From positions 518,973-582,972 of the forward strand of contig NZ_LXYG01000017.1 in assembly GCF_001650905.1 (NCBI RefSeq): DNA of 64,000 nucleotides. Direction: 5' to 3'. The first letter of the stretch is position 1. Each line of letters opens with the position of its first letter. This stretch comes from Balneola sp. EhC07. GTDB lineage: Bacteria; Bacteroidota; Rhodothermia; Balneolales; Balneolaceae. A program made the translations under genes and the position numbers. This document shows positions 35,337 through 44,056 of this stretch, piece by piece. The notes under the pieces were generated by a model. The model worked only from the letters and a program-made list of their open reading frames with translations. It searched no databases and was not told where the DNA came from.

Positions 35337-35669
35337 ATGAACTCCGAAGAGAAATCAAAATTACTCAAGGTAATTGAAGACAGAATTGAATCTATAAAAA
35401 TTGATATTGAAGAACTTCAGGAGTTGATCAAACCCATTCCTTTGGATGCTTCGATTGGTAGAATTTCCAGAATGGATGCCATCAACAACAAAACCATTAA
35501 TGAGGCTTCTTTAAGAGAGAAGAAAAAGATCCTTCAAAGATTAGAAAAGGCATTAGAAAGATCAGGTGATAAAGACTTTGGAAATTGCCAAAAATGCGGG
35601 AATGAAATTCCATTTGGGAGGTTGGAATATATGCCACATGTAACCAGATGTGTGGATTGTGTTGGTTAG
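35337..35669 (+). CDS. DksA/TraR-type zinc-finger protein
   Basis: The ATG at 35337 is preferred over an in-frame TTG at 35331. The 110-residue protein has an N-terminal helical region, a middle segment with SIGRISRMDAI (the position of the DksA coiled-coil tip), and a C-terminal zinc finger CQKCGN and CVDC. The finger starts with the FGNCQKCGNEIPFGRLEYMP pattern of the TraR/DksA family. Such proteins act in the RNA polymerase secondary channel, but small versions of this type are often uncharacterised. Monocistronic. Confidence 0.85.
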   Translation: MNSEEKSKLLKVIEDRIESIKIDIEELQELIKPIPLDASIGRISRMDAINNKTINEASLREKKKILQRLEKALERSGDKDFGNCQKCGNEIPFGRLEYMPHVTRCVDCVG

Positions 35670-35703
35670 GTATTATTAACTGGAAAAAGTTAAATAGGTA
35701 GCA

Positions 35704-35898
35704 ATGCTAAAACTCGAGCCAAATAAATACTATCACATTTATAACAGAGGAAACAATAAAGAACGATTGTTCTATTCTCCAGGTAATTTTGATGAGGAGT
35801 CATTTCTAAACAGAGAAAACGTCCTAGATCTTTTTGGAGGATTGGTAAATTTTGAAGCATCCCATTCAGAAAATATTTTTGATGTTGAAGTCTTTTAG
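35704..35898 (+). pseudogene. RAYT-type transposase relic with an internal deletion
   Basis: A 64-residue frame. The first 25 residues, with YYHIYNRGNNKERLF, match the N terminus of REP-associated tyrosine transposases (compare YHIYNQGNNREPIF in the intact gene at 48121). The last 32 residues, NRENVLDLFGGLVNFEASH, resemble the C-terminal tail of some members of that family. The HUH motif and catalytic tyrosine region (about 130 residues) is missing between them. The frame survives across the join, so this looks like an internal deletion. It cannot be an active transposase. The C-terminal match is from memory. Confidence 0.7.
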
Positions 35899-35921
35899 GA
35901 GAAAAAGCGTATAATCAGAAA

Positions 35922-36881
35922 ATGAAAAACGCTCTCCTGTTTATAACACCTGTCCTCATCTGGGGATCGACCTGGTATGTGATCAAATTTCAGGTTGGGA
36001 ATGTGGATGCGATGCTGTCTGTTTCCTATCGCTTTGGTATTGCAGGTGTATTGATGCTGATCGTTTGTTCTCTGTGGAAAATGAAGATGAACTTCACCAG
36101 AAAAGAACACCAATTCATTTTATTGCAAGGGCTTCTCATTTTTGGGTTTAATTACTGGTTAGTCTATACCTCTGAGCTTTATTTAACCAGCGGCTTGGTA
36201 GGATTGATCTTTTCTCTATTGGTTTTCCTGAATATCCTGAATGGGCGGATTTTTCTGAAGACTCCTTTCGAAAACAAAGTAATTATCGGGGGATTCTTAG
36301 GACTGGTTGGAACAGGAATGGTATTCTGGAAAGATCTTTCTCACTTTTCATTTACTGATGGTAAGATCATCGGTTTATGCTTCGCAGTGGGAGGCACTTA
36401 CCTGGCTTCATTGGGAAATATTACATCAGCGAGAAATCAAAAAGCCGGAATACCGGTCATTCAATCCAACGCTTTTGGAATGGTTTACGGTGCGATCGCT
36501 ATGTTTGTAATCGCCGTTATTTTAGGGAAAGAGATCAGATTTGAAGTGTCACAAAGCTATGTGTTGTCACTGTTATATCTGGCAATATTTGGTTCAATAA
36601 TCGCATTTGGCGCTTTCATGACATTGATCGGAAACATCGGAGCCAGTAAAGCTGCTTATGTTTCCTTAATTGCTCCGGTCATAGCACTTACAATTTCTAC
36701 TTTTCTGGAAGATTATACATGGACAACAATCAGCTTAAGCGGAGCTGTAATGATCTTGGTTGGAAATGTAGTTGCTTTACGATCTTCAAAAAAGAAAGAA
36801 AAAGCATTCCCAAGAGTACAAGAGCTGGAAGTACCGGTCGAAGTTTTGGAAGAGAAGCTTCCGGATAAATTGACAAAATAA
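35922..36881 (+). CDS. EamA/DMT family transporter
   Basis: A 319-residue inner-membrane protein with ten predicted helices in two homologous EamA halves. The first begins LLFITPVLIWGSTWYVIKFQ (the usual WGSxW motif) and the second has IIGLCFAVGGTYLASLGN and GASKAAYVSLIAPVIAL. The tail after the last helix is basic and then acidic. Members of this superfamily export amino acids or metabolites; substrate unknown. Its start is 23 bp after the transposase relic. Confidence 0.9.
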   Translation: MKNALLFITPVLIWGSTWYVIKFQVGNVDAMLSVSYRFGIAGVLMLIVCSLWKMKMNFTRKEHQFILLQGLLIFGFNYWLVYTSELYLTSGLVGLIFSLLVFLNILNGRIFLKTPFENKVIIGGFLGLVGTGMVFWKDLSHFSFTDGKIIGLCFAVGGTYLASLGNITSARNQKAGIPVIQSNAFGMVYGAIAMFVIAVILGKEIRFEVSQSYVLSLLYLAIFGSIIAFGAFMTLIGNIGASKAAYVSLIAPVIALTISTFLEDYTWTTISLSGAVMILVGNVVALRSSKKKEKAFPRVQELEVPVEVLEEKLPDKLTK

Positions 36882-36928
36882 AGCTAAAGATCTCAGAAAA
36901 AGTTTCCAACTGCACCGACCTTTATGCT

Positions 36929-37040
36929 AGTTCCGTAGCTCCGCTGCGGAACTAAGAAAGCTGTGCTTTCATTGAGGCAGGACCTCAGATCCTCGTTCGG
37001 AACGAGAGCAAAAGTTTATGCAAGCAAGCCCTTTAGGGCT
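36929..37040. repeat. Cluster of four short hairpins
   Basis: AGTTCCG/CGGAACT (36929-36953), TGAGG/CCTCA (36973-36987), the palindrome CTCGTTCGGAACGAG (36992-37006) and AGCCCTTTAGGGCT (37027-37040) lie one after another in the 228-bp gap between the convergent EamA and hutG genes. It resembles the hairpin group at 17911-18046 in style and in position after a plus-strand gene. Confidence 0.65.
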
Positions 37041-37063
37041 GCGGGAGCTGGTTGGTTTTAATC

Positions 37064-37127
37064 AACTCTTCCAAAGTTGTTAGTGCATATCTAAGAATAT
37101 TTTTGCTCATTAAACTTTGGAAGAGTT
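37064..37127 (-). terminator. Long-loop hairpin at the end of the hut operon
   Basis: AACTCTTCCAAAGTT (37064-37078) and AACTTTGGAAGAGTT (37113-37127) are perfect 15-bp complements separated by 34 bases. The right arm covers the last codons and stop of hutG. There is no strong U tract, so this may be a processing or stability element rather than a classical terminator. Confidence 0.45.
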
Positions 37128-38102
37128 TATAATAGCACTAAACAAACTTCCCGCTGTTTTTGCAGTTTGATTATTCAAATCATATTCAGGGTTTAGTTCA
37201 CAAATATCAGACGAGAGCATTTTTCCGGAATCTTTCAAAACCTGAATAAGATTTAAAGCATGGTTCAACTTCAACCCATTCCATGCAGGAGCACTTACTG
37301 CAGGAGCTAATGAAGTTTCGAACACATCTAGGCAAATAGTCAGATAGATGAAATCCCGACTTTGAATGAAGTTTTGAACTTTTTCTAAACCCTTTTTCTC
37401 ATTGTTGAAAATCTCAGTATTCAAACAGAACTTTGTACCAAGTTCATCAGCTTTATTGAACAGAGATCTTGTGTTGTTATCCTGATTGATTCCATAGACA
37501 AAATATTTCAGATCAAGATCGATCTTTTCTGCATGCTCATGAGCCTGAAGGAATGGAGAGCCTGAGTGCGGAATTCCGTTGTGTGGTCGTAAATCGAAGT
37601 GAGCATCAATATTTAAAATGCCGAGTTTAGCTTTTGGATTTTTCTGTTTCAGAAATAAGGCAACTCCCAAAAAATGACCGAAGGCGGTTTCGTGTCCACC
37701 TCCAATAACAAAAGGTTTGTTATTTGATTCTAAAATATGATGAACAGCTTTTCCTAATTCCTGATGAGCAGTTTCCAAGTCTTCATTTTCCGGAATAATA
37801 TTTCCACCATCAATAAATCCGTCTTCATCCCCATGCCAACAAAGTGAGCCGATAGAATTTCTGAAATGACTTGGTCCTTTTGCAGCTCCAACTCTTCCAC
37901 CATTTCTTTGGACGCCAATATCAGAAGCGAATCCCAAAAGAACGGTTTGATTTTCTGTCCTTATATCATTCAGATCTATACAATGTACAACTTGGTGATA
38001 TCTGAACTGGTCAAAATCAGATATGGAATCAATCCGGCCATTCCAGATCTCAGGTTCTGTAGGTTGATATAACTTCGAACTAAAATTCAAAGCTTTGCTC
38101 AT
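37110..38102 (-). CDS. hutG: Formimidoylglutamase (arginase/ureohydrolase family)
   Basis: A 330-residue member of the arginase fold that in the hut pathway hydrolyses N-formimidoylglutamate to glutamate and formamide. The manganese-site segments are GGGHETAFGHF, NIDAHFDLRPHNG and CLDVFETSLAPAVSAPAW. In the last, the usual ID(L)D pair reads CLD, so one expected aspartate is replaced by cysteine. This may be a lineage variant. It overlaps hutI by 23 bp and is the last gene of the hut operon. Confidence 0.9.
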   Translation of the reverse strand: MSKALNFSSKLYQPTEPEIWNGRIDSISDFDQFRYHQVVHCIDLNDIRTENQTVLLGFASDIGVQRNGGRVGAAKGPSHFRNSIGSLCWHGDEDGFIDGGNIIPENEDLETAHQELGKAVHHILESNNKPFVIGGGHETAFGHFLGVALFLKQKNPKAKLGILNIDAHFDLRPHNGIPHSGSPFLQAHEHAEKIDLDLKYFVYGINQDNNTRSLFNKADELGTKFCLNTEIFNNEKKGLEKVQNFIQSRDFIYLTICLDVFETSLAPAVSAPAWNGLKLNHALNLIQVLKDSGKMLSSDICELNPEYDLNNQTAKTAGSLFSAIINSSKV

Positions 38103-39318
38103 TCATTACAGTTGCTGATGGCTTAAGTTGTCCCTGCTGATAAAAGATATTTCTAAAGTCATCGGTTTCAAAAACGGTGAAACTGGCATCATCACCCTTT
38201 CTTAGAATTCCGCCTTCAATTCTTAATGCTCGAGCAGCGCGGAAAGTAATTCCTGCTAATGTTTCTGCAATCGTCAGTTTTTCTGATGCTCCAAGAATAG
38301 CTGCCTGAGTGGTCAGATCTCCCATTGGTGCAGAACCGGGGTTCCAGTCGGTGGCAATAGCTACACATGCGTTATTATCCAATAATTTTCGGCAAGGAGT
38401 AAATTGCATTCCCAAACCTAATGAAGCCCCGGGAAGAGCAACGGCAACCGTTTCGGATCGGCCAAATAGTTCACAAGATTCATCATCAGTAAACTCTAAG
38501 TGATCCGCTGAAACACATCCTTCTTCAATCGCCAGTTTTGATCCGCCCGGATGAAACTGATCAACATGCATAGTTATATCAAAACCTTTTAGCTTTAAAT
38601 TCTTTGCGTAGATTCTCGCTACGTCAATATCGAATGCACCTTCTTCCACAAAGATATCTGCACGTGTGGCAAGCTTTTCTTCAACAATAATTGGTACGAC
38701 TTCTTGCAGTAGAAAATCTAAGTATTCTCCATGACTTCCATCAAAATCCTTGGGCTTGATATGAGCTCCCAAAAAAGTGGAAATCAATCTAACGGGAGTT
38801 TTCTCATTCGCTTTCTTGATCGCCCAAAGCATTTTTAACTCGTCTTCCAGATTTAAACCATAACCGGATTTTACTTCAATAGTTGTAATTCCTCTCTGTA
38901 AATGTTGTTTGGCTCTATCAAGAATTAACTCAACTAGTTTATCTTCAGATGCTTTTCGGGTTTCAGTAACGGTATCAGAGATTCCTCCGCCGGAAGCTGC
39001 AATTTCTAAATACGATTTTCCTGCAACACGCATTGAATAATCATTTACACGATTTCCACCCCAGCAAATATGAGTGTGGCAATCAATAAAAGAAGGAAGT
39101 GCTATTTGTTCTGAGTTGTTGTTAAACTTTTTTTCAGAATCAGGATGAATATTTTTGAGATCAGAATAGCTTCCCAAATCCAGAATTTTTCCATCCTGAA
39201 TAACAATTCCCGCATTCGTTATAATCTCCAATTGTTCGTCCTTCAACGGACCTTTTAACGGTAACCCGTTCATGGTTAAAAGCTGTTTAAAAGGACCGTA
39301 TAGAGTTTTTGAGCTCAT
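38080..39318 (-). CDS. hutI: Imidazolonepropionase
   Basis: A 412-residue amidohydrolase, the normal length for HutI, which opens the imidazolone ring to give N-formimidoylglutamate. Metal and substrate motifs are present: DCHTHICWGGNR, EVKSGYGLNLEDE, MHVDQFHPGG, SADHLEFT and ATDWNPGSAPMGDL. Its start is 4 bp after the DUF559 stop codon and its 3' end overlaps hutG by 23 bp. Confidence 0.96.
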   Translation of the reverse strand: MSSKTLYGPFKQLLTMNGLPLKGPLKDEQLEIITNAGIVIQDGKILDLGSYSDLKNIHPDSEKKFNNNSEQIALPSFIDCHTHICWGGNRVNDYSMRVAGKSYLEIAASGGGISDTVTETRKASEDKLVELILDRAKQHLQRGITTIEVKSGYGLNLEDELKMLWAIKKANEKTPVRLISTFLGAHIKPKDFDGSHGEYLDFLLQEVVPIIVEEKLATRADIFVEEGAFDIDVARIYAKNLKLKGFDITMHVDQFHPGGSKLAIEEGCVSADHLEFTDDESCELFGRSETVAVALPGASLGLGMQFTPCRKLLDNNACVAIATDWNPGSAPMGDLTTQAAILGASEKLTIAETLAGITFRAARALRIEGGILRKGDDASFTVFETDDFRNIFYQQGQLKPSATVMNEQSFEF

Positions 39319-39322
39319 TAAT

Positions 39323-39685
39323 TTAGAGTGATGTTTGGATTTTTAATTTAACTGATTCTACAACTCTATCTATATCATTTTCAATTTCACTGTTTTTAAA
39401 CCTTAAGACATGTATACCATTTCTTTCAAGAAAAGCATCTCTGTTTAAGTCTTTTCTCTTTACTTCCTCCAGATTATGAATACCACCGTCTATTTCAATA
39501 CAAAGATTCGCTTTTGGAACATAAAAGTCTAAGATATAAGGGCCTATTCCATATTGCCTTTTGAATCGTGTATCCAGAATCTGCTTATTTCTAACTCTTT
39601 CCCAAAACAAAGTCTCTGCATCAGTCATCGATCGCCGAAGAGTTCTTCTTTGTTCTAAGCTATTTCTTGGATTTTTGATACTCAT
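39323..39685 (-). CDS. DUF559 family endonuclease-like protein inserted in the hut operon
   Basis: I start at the ATG at 39685 (MSIKNPRNSLEQRRTLRR), giving 120 residues. An upstream ATG at 39715 lies in the loop of a palindrome and would add 10 odd residues. AGGAGG stands 8 bases before the chosen ATG. The protein has the DUF559/Vsr-like nuclease pattern: MTDAETLFWERVRNKQ, FKRQYGIGPYILDFYVP and LCIEIDGGIHN, with the D-x-ExD type acidic residues of the PD-(D/E)XK fold. It has no role in histidine catabolism and appears to be a mobile insertion between hutU and hutI. Confidence 0.85.
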   Translation of the reverse strand: MSIKNPRNSLEQRRTLRRSMTDAETLFWERVRNKQILDTRFKRQYGIGPYILDFYVPKANLCIEIDGGIHNLEEVKRKDLNRDAFLERNGIHVLRFKNSEIENDIDRVVESVKLKIQTSL

Positions 39686-39691
39686 GTTATT

Positions 39692-39793
39692 GACCTCCTC
39701 TGTCTCCTCCTTCATAAGGAGGAGAACTTTCTAAATATATCTTAATTTAAACAACGAGTCCTTCCCCTTAATAAGGGGAAGACAGAAGGGGTC
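39692..39793. repeat. Composite inverted repeat at the 5' end of the DUF559 gene
   Basis: Two G/C-rich palindromes in opposite orientation. On the minus strand, CTCCTCCTT-AAGGAGGAG (39704-39724) is followed by ACAGAGGAGGTC. On the plus strand, CTTCCCCTT-AAGGGGAAG (39761-39781) is followed by ACAGAAGGGGTC. The outer 13-mers match at 11 positions as inverted repeats. The right edge abuts the hutU stop codon exactly, and the left edge supplies the ribosome binding site of the DUF559 gene. Related sequences occur at 56467, 56544 and 60863. Confidence 0.75.
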
Positions 39794-41463
39794 TATATTA
39801 TCATTTGATGTTCATTCCCAACTTCCGTTGCTTTTTCGTAACCGGCATCGTGGTGTCGAAATATTCCCATCGCAGGGTCATTATACAACACACGACGAAT
39901 ACATGCTTCTGCGCGGTCGGTTCCATCTGCAAGAACTACCATTCCGGCGTGTTGGCTGTATCCCATTCCAACGCCGCCGCCGTGATGGAAACTGATCCAG
40001 GTTGCTCCGCCGGTTGCGTTGCTCATCAGATTTAAAAGTGGCCAGTCGCTTACTGCATCGGTGCCGTCTTTCATTCCTTCCGTTTCTCTGTTTGGGGATG
40101 CAACCGATCCGCAATCCAAATGGTCACGACCAATTACGATAGGTGCTTTTACTTTTCCTGTTCTTACCAGATCGTTGAAGATCAAGCCTGCTTTTTCGCG
40201 TTCGCCCATTCCAAGCCAGCAAATTCTGCAAGGCAATCCCTGGAAAGCTACTTTTTCTTTAGCTTCATTCAGCCATTTTATCAGATTGTGATTTTCAGGA
40301 AAAGCTTCTTTTAAAGCCTGATCGGTTACATAAATATCTTCAGGATCTCCGGAAAGAGCGGCCCATCTGAAAGGACCTTTTCCTTCACAGAAAAGTGGAC
40401 GAATGTACGCCGGTACAAATCCCGGAAAATCAAACGCATTTTCAACTCCACCTTTTTGAGCATAAGCACGTAGATTATTACCGTAATCAAAAGTGATGGC
40501 TCCACGATCTTGTAAAGTAAGCATATGACGAACGTGTCGTGCCATACTTTCAATTGATTTCTTTTCGTAGGATTTCGAATCAGATTTTCTGAGTTCCTGT
40601 GCTTCTTTCAAAGAAATTCCATGAGGCACATATCCATTGATCGGATCATGAGCAGAAGTTTGATCCGTTAAAATATCGGGTGTTATTCCATCTTCTATCA
40701 ATCGCTCAAGTACATCTCCGATATCACCAACTAATCCGACCGAAAGGTTTTCTTTGTTGGATTTTGCTTCCGTAACCCATTTTATGGCTTCTTCATATGA
40801 ATGAGTCATTTTATCGATGTAGCGGGTTTTGATGCGCTTCTCGATTCGGGCCGGATCAATATCTACACCTAAAAATGTAGCTCCTGCCATGGTAGCTGCC
40901 AGTGGCTGAGCTCCACCCATTCCTCCAAGTCCACCGGTAACTAAAAGTCTGCCACGTAGATCACCATTAAAATGTTTTTCTCCACAAGCAACAAAAGTCT
41001 CGTAGGTTCCCTGAAGAATTCCTTGTGTTCCGATGTAGATCCATGAACCTGCAGTCATCTGTCCGTACATCATCAAACCACGTTCTTTCAATTCGTTGAA
41101 ATGATCCCAAGTTGCCCATTCAGGAACTAAATTACTATTAGCGATCAAAACTCTTGGAGCTTCAGGGTGCGTACGAACTATCCCAACGGGTTTTCCGGAT
41201 TGAACCAACAAGCTGTGGTTTTCATCCAGATCAAGTAAACATTCCACGATCTTTTCCAGAGATTTGCGGTCTCGTGCAGCTTGACCGTTACCACCATAAA
41301 CGATCAGGTTTGCAGGATCTTCAGCAACATCTTCATGCAAGTTATTAAGTAACATTCTAAGCGGAGCTTCTGTCTGCCAAGATTTAGCATTCAGGGTAGT
41401 TCCGGTTGGAATTGTATAGTTAGGATGTTGGACGTATTTTTTAAGAAACTCGGAATTGTTCAT
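39793..41463 (-). CDS. hutU: Urocanate hydratase
   Basis: A 556-residue protein of normal urocanase length; it converts urocanate to imidazolonepropionate using bound NAD. Visible are the NAD-binding [32 protein letters not shown], the active-site [14 protein letters not shown] with its cysteine, and the C-terminal [15 protein letters not shown]. Its start overlaps hutH by 23 bp. The stop codon sits at the very edge of the repeat element that leads into DUF559. Confidence 0.97.
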   Translation of the reverse strand: MNNSEFLKKYVQHPNYTIPTGTTLNAKSWQTEAPLRMLLNNLHEDVAEDPANLIVYGGNGQAARDRKSLEKIVECLLDLDENHSLLVQSGKPVGIVRTHPEAPRVLIANSNLVPEWATWDHFNELKERGLMMYGQMTAGSWIYIGTQGILQGTYETFVACGEKHFNGDLRGRLLVTGGLGGMGGAQPLAATMAGATFLGVDIDPARIEKRIKTRYIDKMTHSYEEAIKWVTEAKSNKENLSVGLVGDIGDVLERLIEDGITPDILTDQTSAHDPINGYVPHGISLKEAQELRKSDSKSYEKKSIESMARHVRHMLTLQDRGAITFDYGNNLRAYAQKGGVENAFDFPGFVPAYIRPLFCEGKGPFRWAALSGDPEDIYVTDQALKEAFPENHNLIKWLNEAKEKVAFQGLPCRICWLGMGEREKAGLIFNDLVRTGKVKAPIVIGRDHLDCGSVASPNRETEGMKDGTDAVSDWPLLNLMSNATGGATWISFHHGGGVGMGYSQHAGMVVLADGTDRAEACIRRVLYNDPAMGIFRHHDAGYEKATEVGNEHQMII

Positions 41464-43003
41464 CGTATGATCCGTTTAAGTCTATATTTAATTTGTTTGC
41501 GATCTCATCCGCTTTATGTGAAATGATGTGAGATTGAATAAGATCCAGTGCTTTTCTGATATCATTAGCAAAAACCCGGTCTTCGTCGGCGTGATCGATA
41601 TGATCCCGAACCAGCTCATGGCACGTATCCAGAATTGGACCGGATTTCATGGGTTTTCTGAAATCAAATGCCTGAGCCGCACTCACGAGTTCAACAGCGA
41701 GAATTTTTTCTACGTTATCAATAACCTGATTTAGTTTTCTGGAACTGATAGAGCCCATGCTTACATGATCTTCCTGTCCAAGAGATGTTGGAACACTATC
41801 GGCGGAAGCCGGGAAACAAAGCGCTTTATTTTCACTTACCAAAGCGGCTGAAGTATATTGAGGAATCATGAAGCCTGAATTTAGACCAATATCAGTCATC
41901 AGTAATTTTGGTAGTCCGGGATGTTCACCGTTCAATAATAGATAAGAACGACGATCAGAAATATTACCAACTTCATGAGCAGCCAAAGTCAGATAATCGC
42001 AGGGCATTGCAAGCGGTTGACCATGAAAATTTCCTCCACTGATAGATTCTTCTGCAGAAAGGATGATCGGATTATCGGTTACAGAATTGATCTCAATATC
42101 GACCATTTGTTTAACATGAAGCCAGGCATTTCTGCTGGAACCATGAACCTGAGGCATACAACGAATGGAATACGGATCCTGAACTCGACCACAATTTTCA
42201 TGAGAAGCCACCATTTCTGAATTTTGAAGTAGAGCTCGAAGTCGGTGAGCAACTAAACGGGAGCCATCAAATGGACGAACTTCGTGAAGACGTTCATCAA
42301 ATGGACTGTCACTTCCTAAAACTCCCTCCAAACTCATCGCTCCGATTATATCGGCAGCATTCAGGCAATGATGCAGATTGTACACTCCCCAAACAGCATG
42401 TGCTGCAATAAACTGTGTACCGTTGATCAGCGCTAATCCTTCTTTGGCTTTTAGGTTGATGGGATCTAATCCCAGTTCGCTATATACATCAGGAGTTTCT
42501 CTCCATTCGCCTTTATAATGTACTTTCCCCAATCCGATCAGCGGCAAAAACAGATGAGCGAGAGGAGCGAGGTCTCCGGAAGCACCAACCGAGCCTTGTT
42601 CAGGAACTTCAGGAATTATGTCATTTTGGATGAAGAAAATAATTCGATCTAAAGTAGCCTCCCGAATCCCGGAAAATCCTACGCTTAAATTATGAGCTTT
42701 CAGGATCATCATCGCTTTGGCGATTTTCAGGTCTATAGCATCACCAACGCCTACACTATGGCTTCTTAAAATATTATCCTGAAGCTTGGCTGTATTTTCT
42801 TTTGATATTATAGTGTTGCAAAGTGGACCAAATCCTGTATTTACACCATAAACGACATCGCCACTTTCAACAATTTGAGATACGTTCTCAGAGCTTTTTA
42901 CAACTTTAGCTCGCGCTTCATTATTTAGCTGGAAGGGTAATTTCCCATCGCAAATATCGATTACGTTTTGGATGGATATGGTGTCAATTCCGAGATTAAA
43001 CAT
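41441..43003 (-). CDS. hutH: Histidine ammonia-lyase
   Basis: A 520-residue protein, close to the usual 510. It deaminates histidine to urocanate. The Ala-Ser-Gly triad (141-143, in [14 protein letters not shown]) that cyclises to the MIO cofactor is intact, as are [10 protein letters not shown] near residue 52 and the later [14 protein letters not shown] segment. It is the first gene of the hut operon (hutH, hutU, DUF559, hutI, hutG) and is divergent from a LysR-type gene. Confidence 0.97.
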   Translation of the reverse strand: MFNLGIDTISIQNVIDICDGKLPFQLNNEARAKVVKSSENVSQIVESGDVVYGVNTGFGPLCNTIISKENTAKLQDNILRSHSVGVGDAIDLKIAKAMMILKAHNLSVGFSGIREATLDRIIFFIQNDIIPEVPEQGSVGASGDLAPLAHLFLPLIGLGKVHYKGEWRETPDVYSELGLDPINLKAKEGLALINGTQFIAAHAVWGVYNLHHCLNAADIIGAMSLEGVLGSDSPFDERLHEVRPFDGSRLVAHRLRALLQNSEMVASHENCGRVQDPYSIRCMPQVHGSSRNAWLHVKQMVDIEINSVTDNPIILSAEESISGGNFHGQPLAMPCDYLTLAAHEVGNISDRRSYLLLNGEHPGLPKLLMTDIGLNSGFMIPQYTSAALVSENKALCFPASADSVPTSLGQEDHVSMGSISSRKLNQVIDNVEKILAVELVSAAQAFDFRKPMKSGPILDTCHELVRDHIDHADEDRVFANDIRKALDLIQSHIISHKADEIANKLNIDLNGSYDEQFRVS

Positions 43004-43085
43004 GTGCTACTGATTTAAGATTATGAATGAAAATATATTTTTGAAATGATGTTTTAAAATACTTTATATGTATATATTGATGCTT
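43004..43085. promoter_or_regulatory. Divergent hutH / lysR-type promoter region
   Basis: The 82 bp between the two start codons is strongly AT-rich and must carry both promoters. It has an AAATATATTTTTG stretch and AAAATACTTTATATG, but I can see no clean LysR T-N11-A box or consensus promoter. Regulation of hut genes by the divergent LysR protein is inferred from the arrangement only. Confidence 0.4.
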
Positions 43086-43967
43086 ATGAGTAATCAAATA
43101 GAATTCAGACATCTTAATTATTTTCAAACGGTTGCGAAAGAACTTCATTTCAGGAAAGCGGCAGAAAAACTGTTTATCACTCAGCCTGCATTAAGTAGGC
43201 AAATTCAGCAATTGGAAGAATATGTTGGGGTTGAGCTTTTTAAAAGGGATAAACGAAATGTGTCGCTGACAAAAGCCGGAGAATATCTACTCAAAGAATC
43301 TCAGTTTCTGTTTGATCATCTGGGATTTATAAAAGATAACATTCGTCACATTGCAAAAGGGGATGAAGGAGAAATAAGAATCGGATTTGTCGGATCAGCT
43401 ATGCAGAGTGTGATTCCTTCGCTACTCAAAAAGATCAACAAAGATTCTCCGGGAATTCATTTTGTACTTACTGAACTGACCAATCAGGATCAGGTGGATA
43501 AGATCAGAAATGACCAATTGGATCTGGGTTTTATCAGAACAATGAGATTACCGGAAGGATTAAAGAAGCTGGATGTTTTTGAAGAAACCTTTTGCTTGGT
43601 ATTGCCTAAGTCGCACTCGATATCTTCAGGAAACTTTAAAAATATTTCTGATCTGAAAGAAGAGAGTTTCATTTTGTTTTCCAGCCAATACAGTCATGGT
43701 TACTATGATAAGATCATGAGTATTTTTGAAGATCAAGGCTTTACTCCGAAAGTAGCGCACGAGTCAGTTCATGCAAATACCATTTTTCGTTTGGTGGAAA
43801 ATGAGTTGGGAGTCGGAATTGTGCCGAGTTCCTTAAAACAAGGTTTTGATCTGAATATAAAATTCATCGACTTGAAGAAAATCCCTCAAAGAACAACGCT
43901 ATCAGCCATTTGGAAGGAAGAGAGTAGAAATCCGATACTGGAAAAAGTGATCCGGACATTGGGTTGA
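43086..43967 (+). CDS. LysR-type transcriptional regulator, likely hut regulator
   Basis: The ATG at 43086 (MSNQIEFRHLNYF) gives the standard LysR N terminus; the ATG at 43068 adds six residues of no value. The winged helix is at residues 5-62 (ELHFRKAAEKLFITQPALSR, QIQQLEEYVGVELFKR). The effector domain begins near 90 with IRIGFVGSAM. Length 293 is typical. Placed divergently from hutH, it probably senses histidine or urocanate, although hut operons are more often controlled by HutC or IclR-type proteins. Confidence 0.88.
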   Translation: MSNQIEFRHLNYFQTVAKELHFRKAAEKLFITQPALSRQIQQLEEYVGVELFKRDKRNVSLTKAGEYLLKESQFLFDHLGFIKDNIRHIAKGDEGEIRIGFVGSAMQSVIPSLLKKINKDSPGIHFVLTELTNQDQVDKIRNDQLDLGFIRTMRLPEGLKKLDVFEETFCLVLPKSHSISSGNFKNISDLKEESFILFSSQYSHGYYDKIMSIFEDQGFTPKVAHESVHANTIFRLVENELGVGIVPSSLKQGFDLNIKFIDLKKIPQRTTLSAIWKEESRNPILEKVIRTLG

Positions 43968-44004
43968 GGATTAGTTTTATCTGGTTTCAAAACTAGCAAA
44001 CCTA

Positions 44005-44054
44005 AATACCAATTTGTAGGGGCAATTCATGAATTGCCCCTACAAATTGGTATT
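44005..44054. repeat. Perfect 50-bp palindrome
   Basis: All 25 base pairs match, from AATACCAATTTGTAGGGGCA to its complement ending TTGGTATT, centred between 44029 and 44030. It sits between the convergent lysR-type gene and the next gene, 2 bp from the latter's stop codon. The core GTAGGGGCAATTCATGAATT is one I recall as a dispersed palindrome in several phyla. It can also end transcription from both sides. Confidence 0.85.
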
Positions 44055-44056
44055 GT

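Noticed and set aside
39686..39715. ATG at 39715 as start of the DUF559 gene
   Set aside because: It lies in the loop of a palindromic repeat and adds ten residues unlike the family; the ATG at 39685 has AGGAGG 8 bases upstream.
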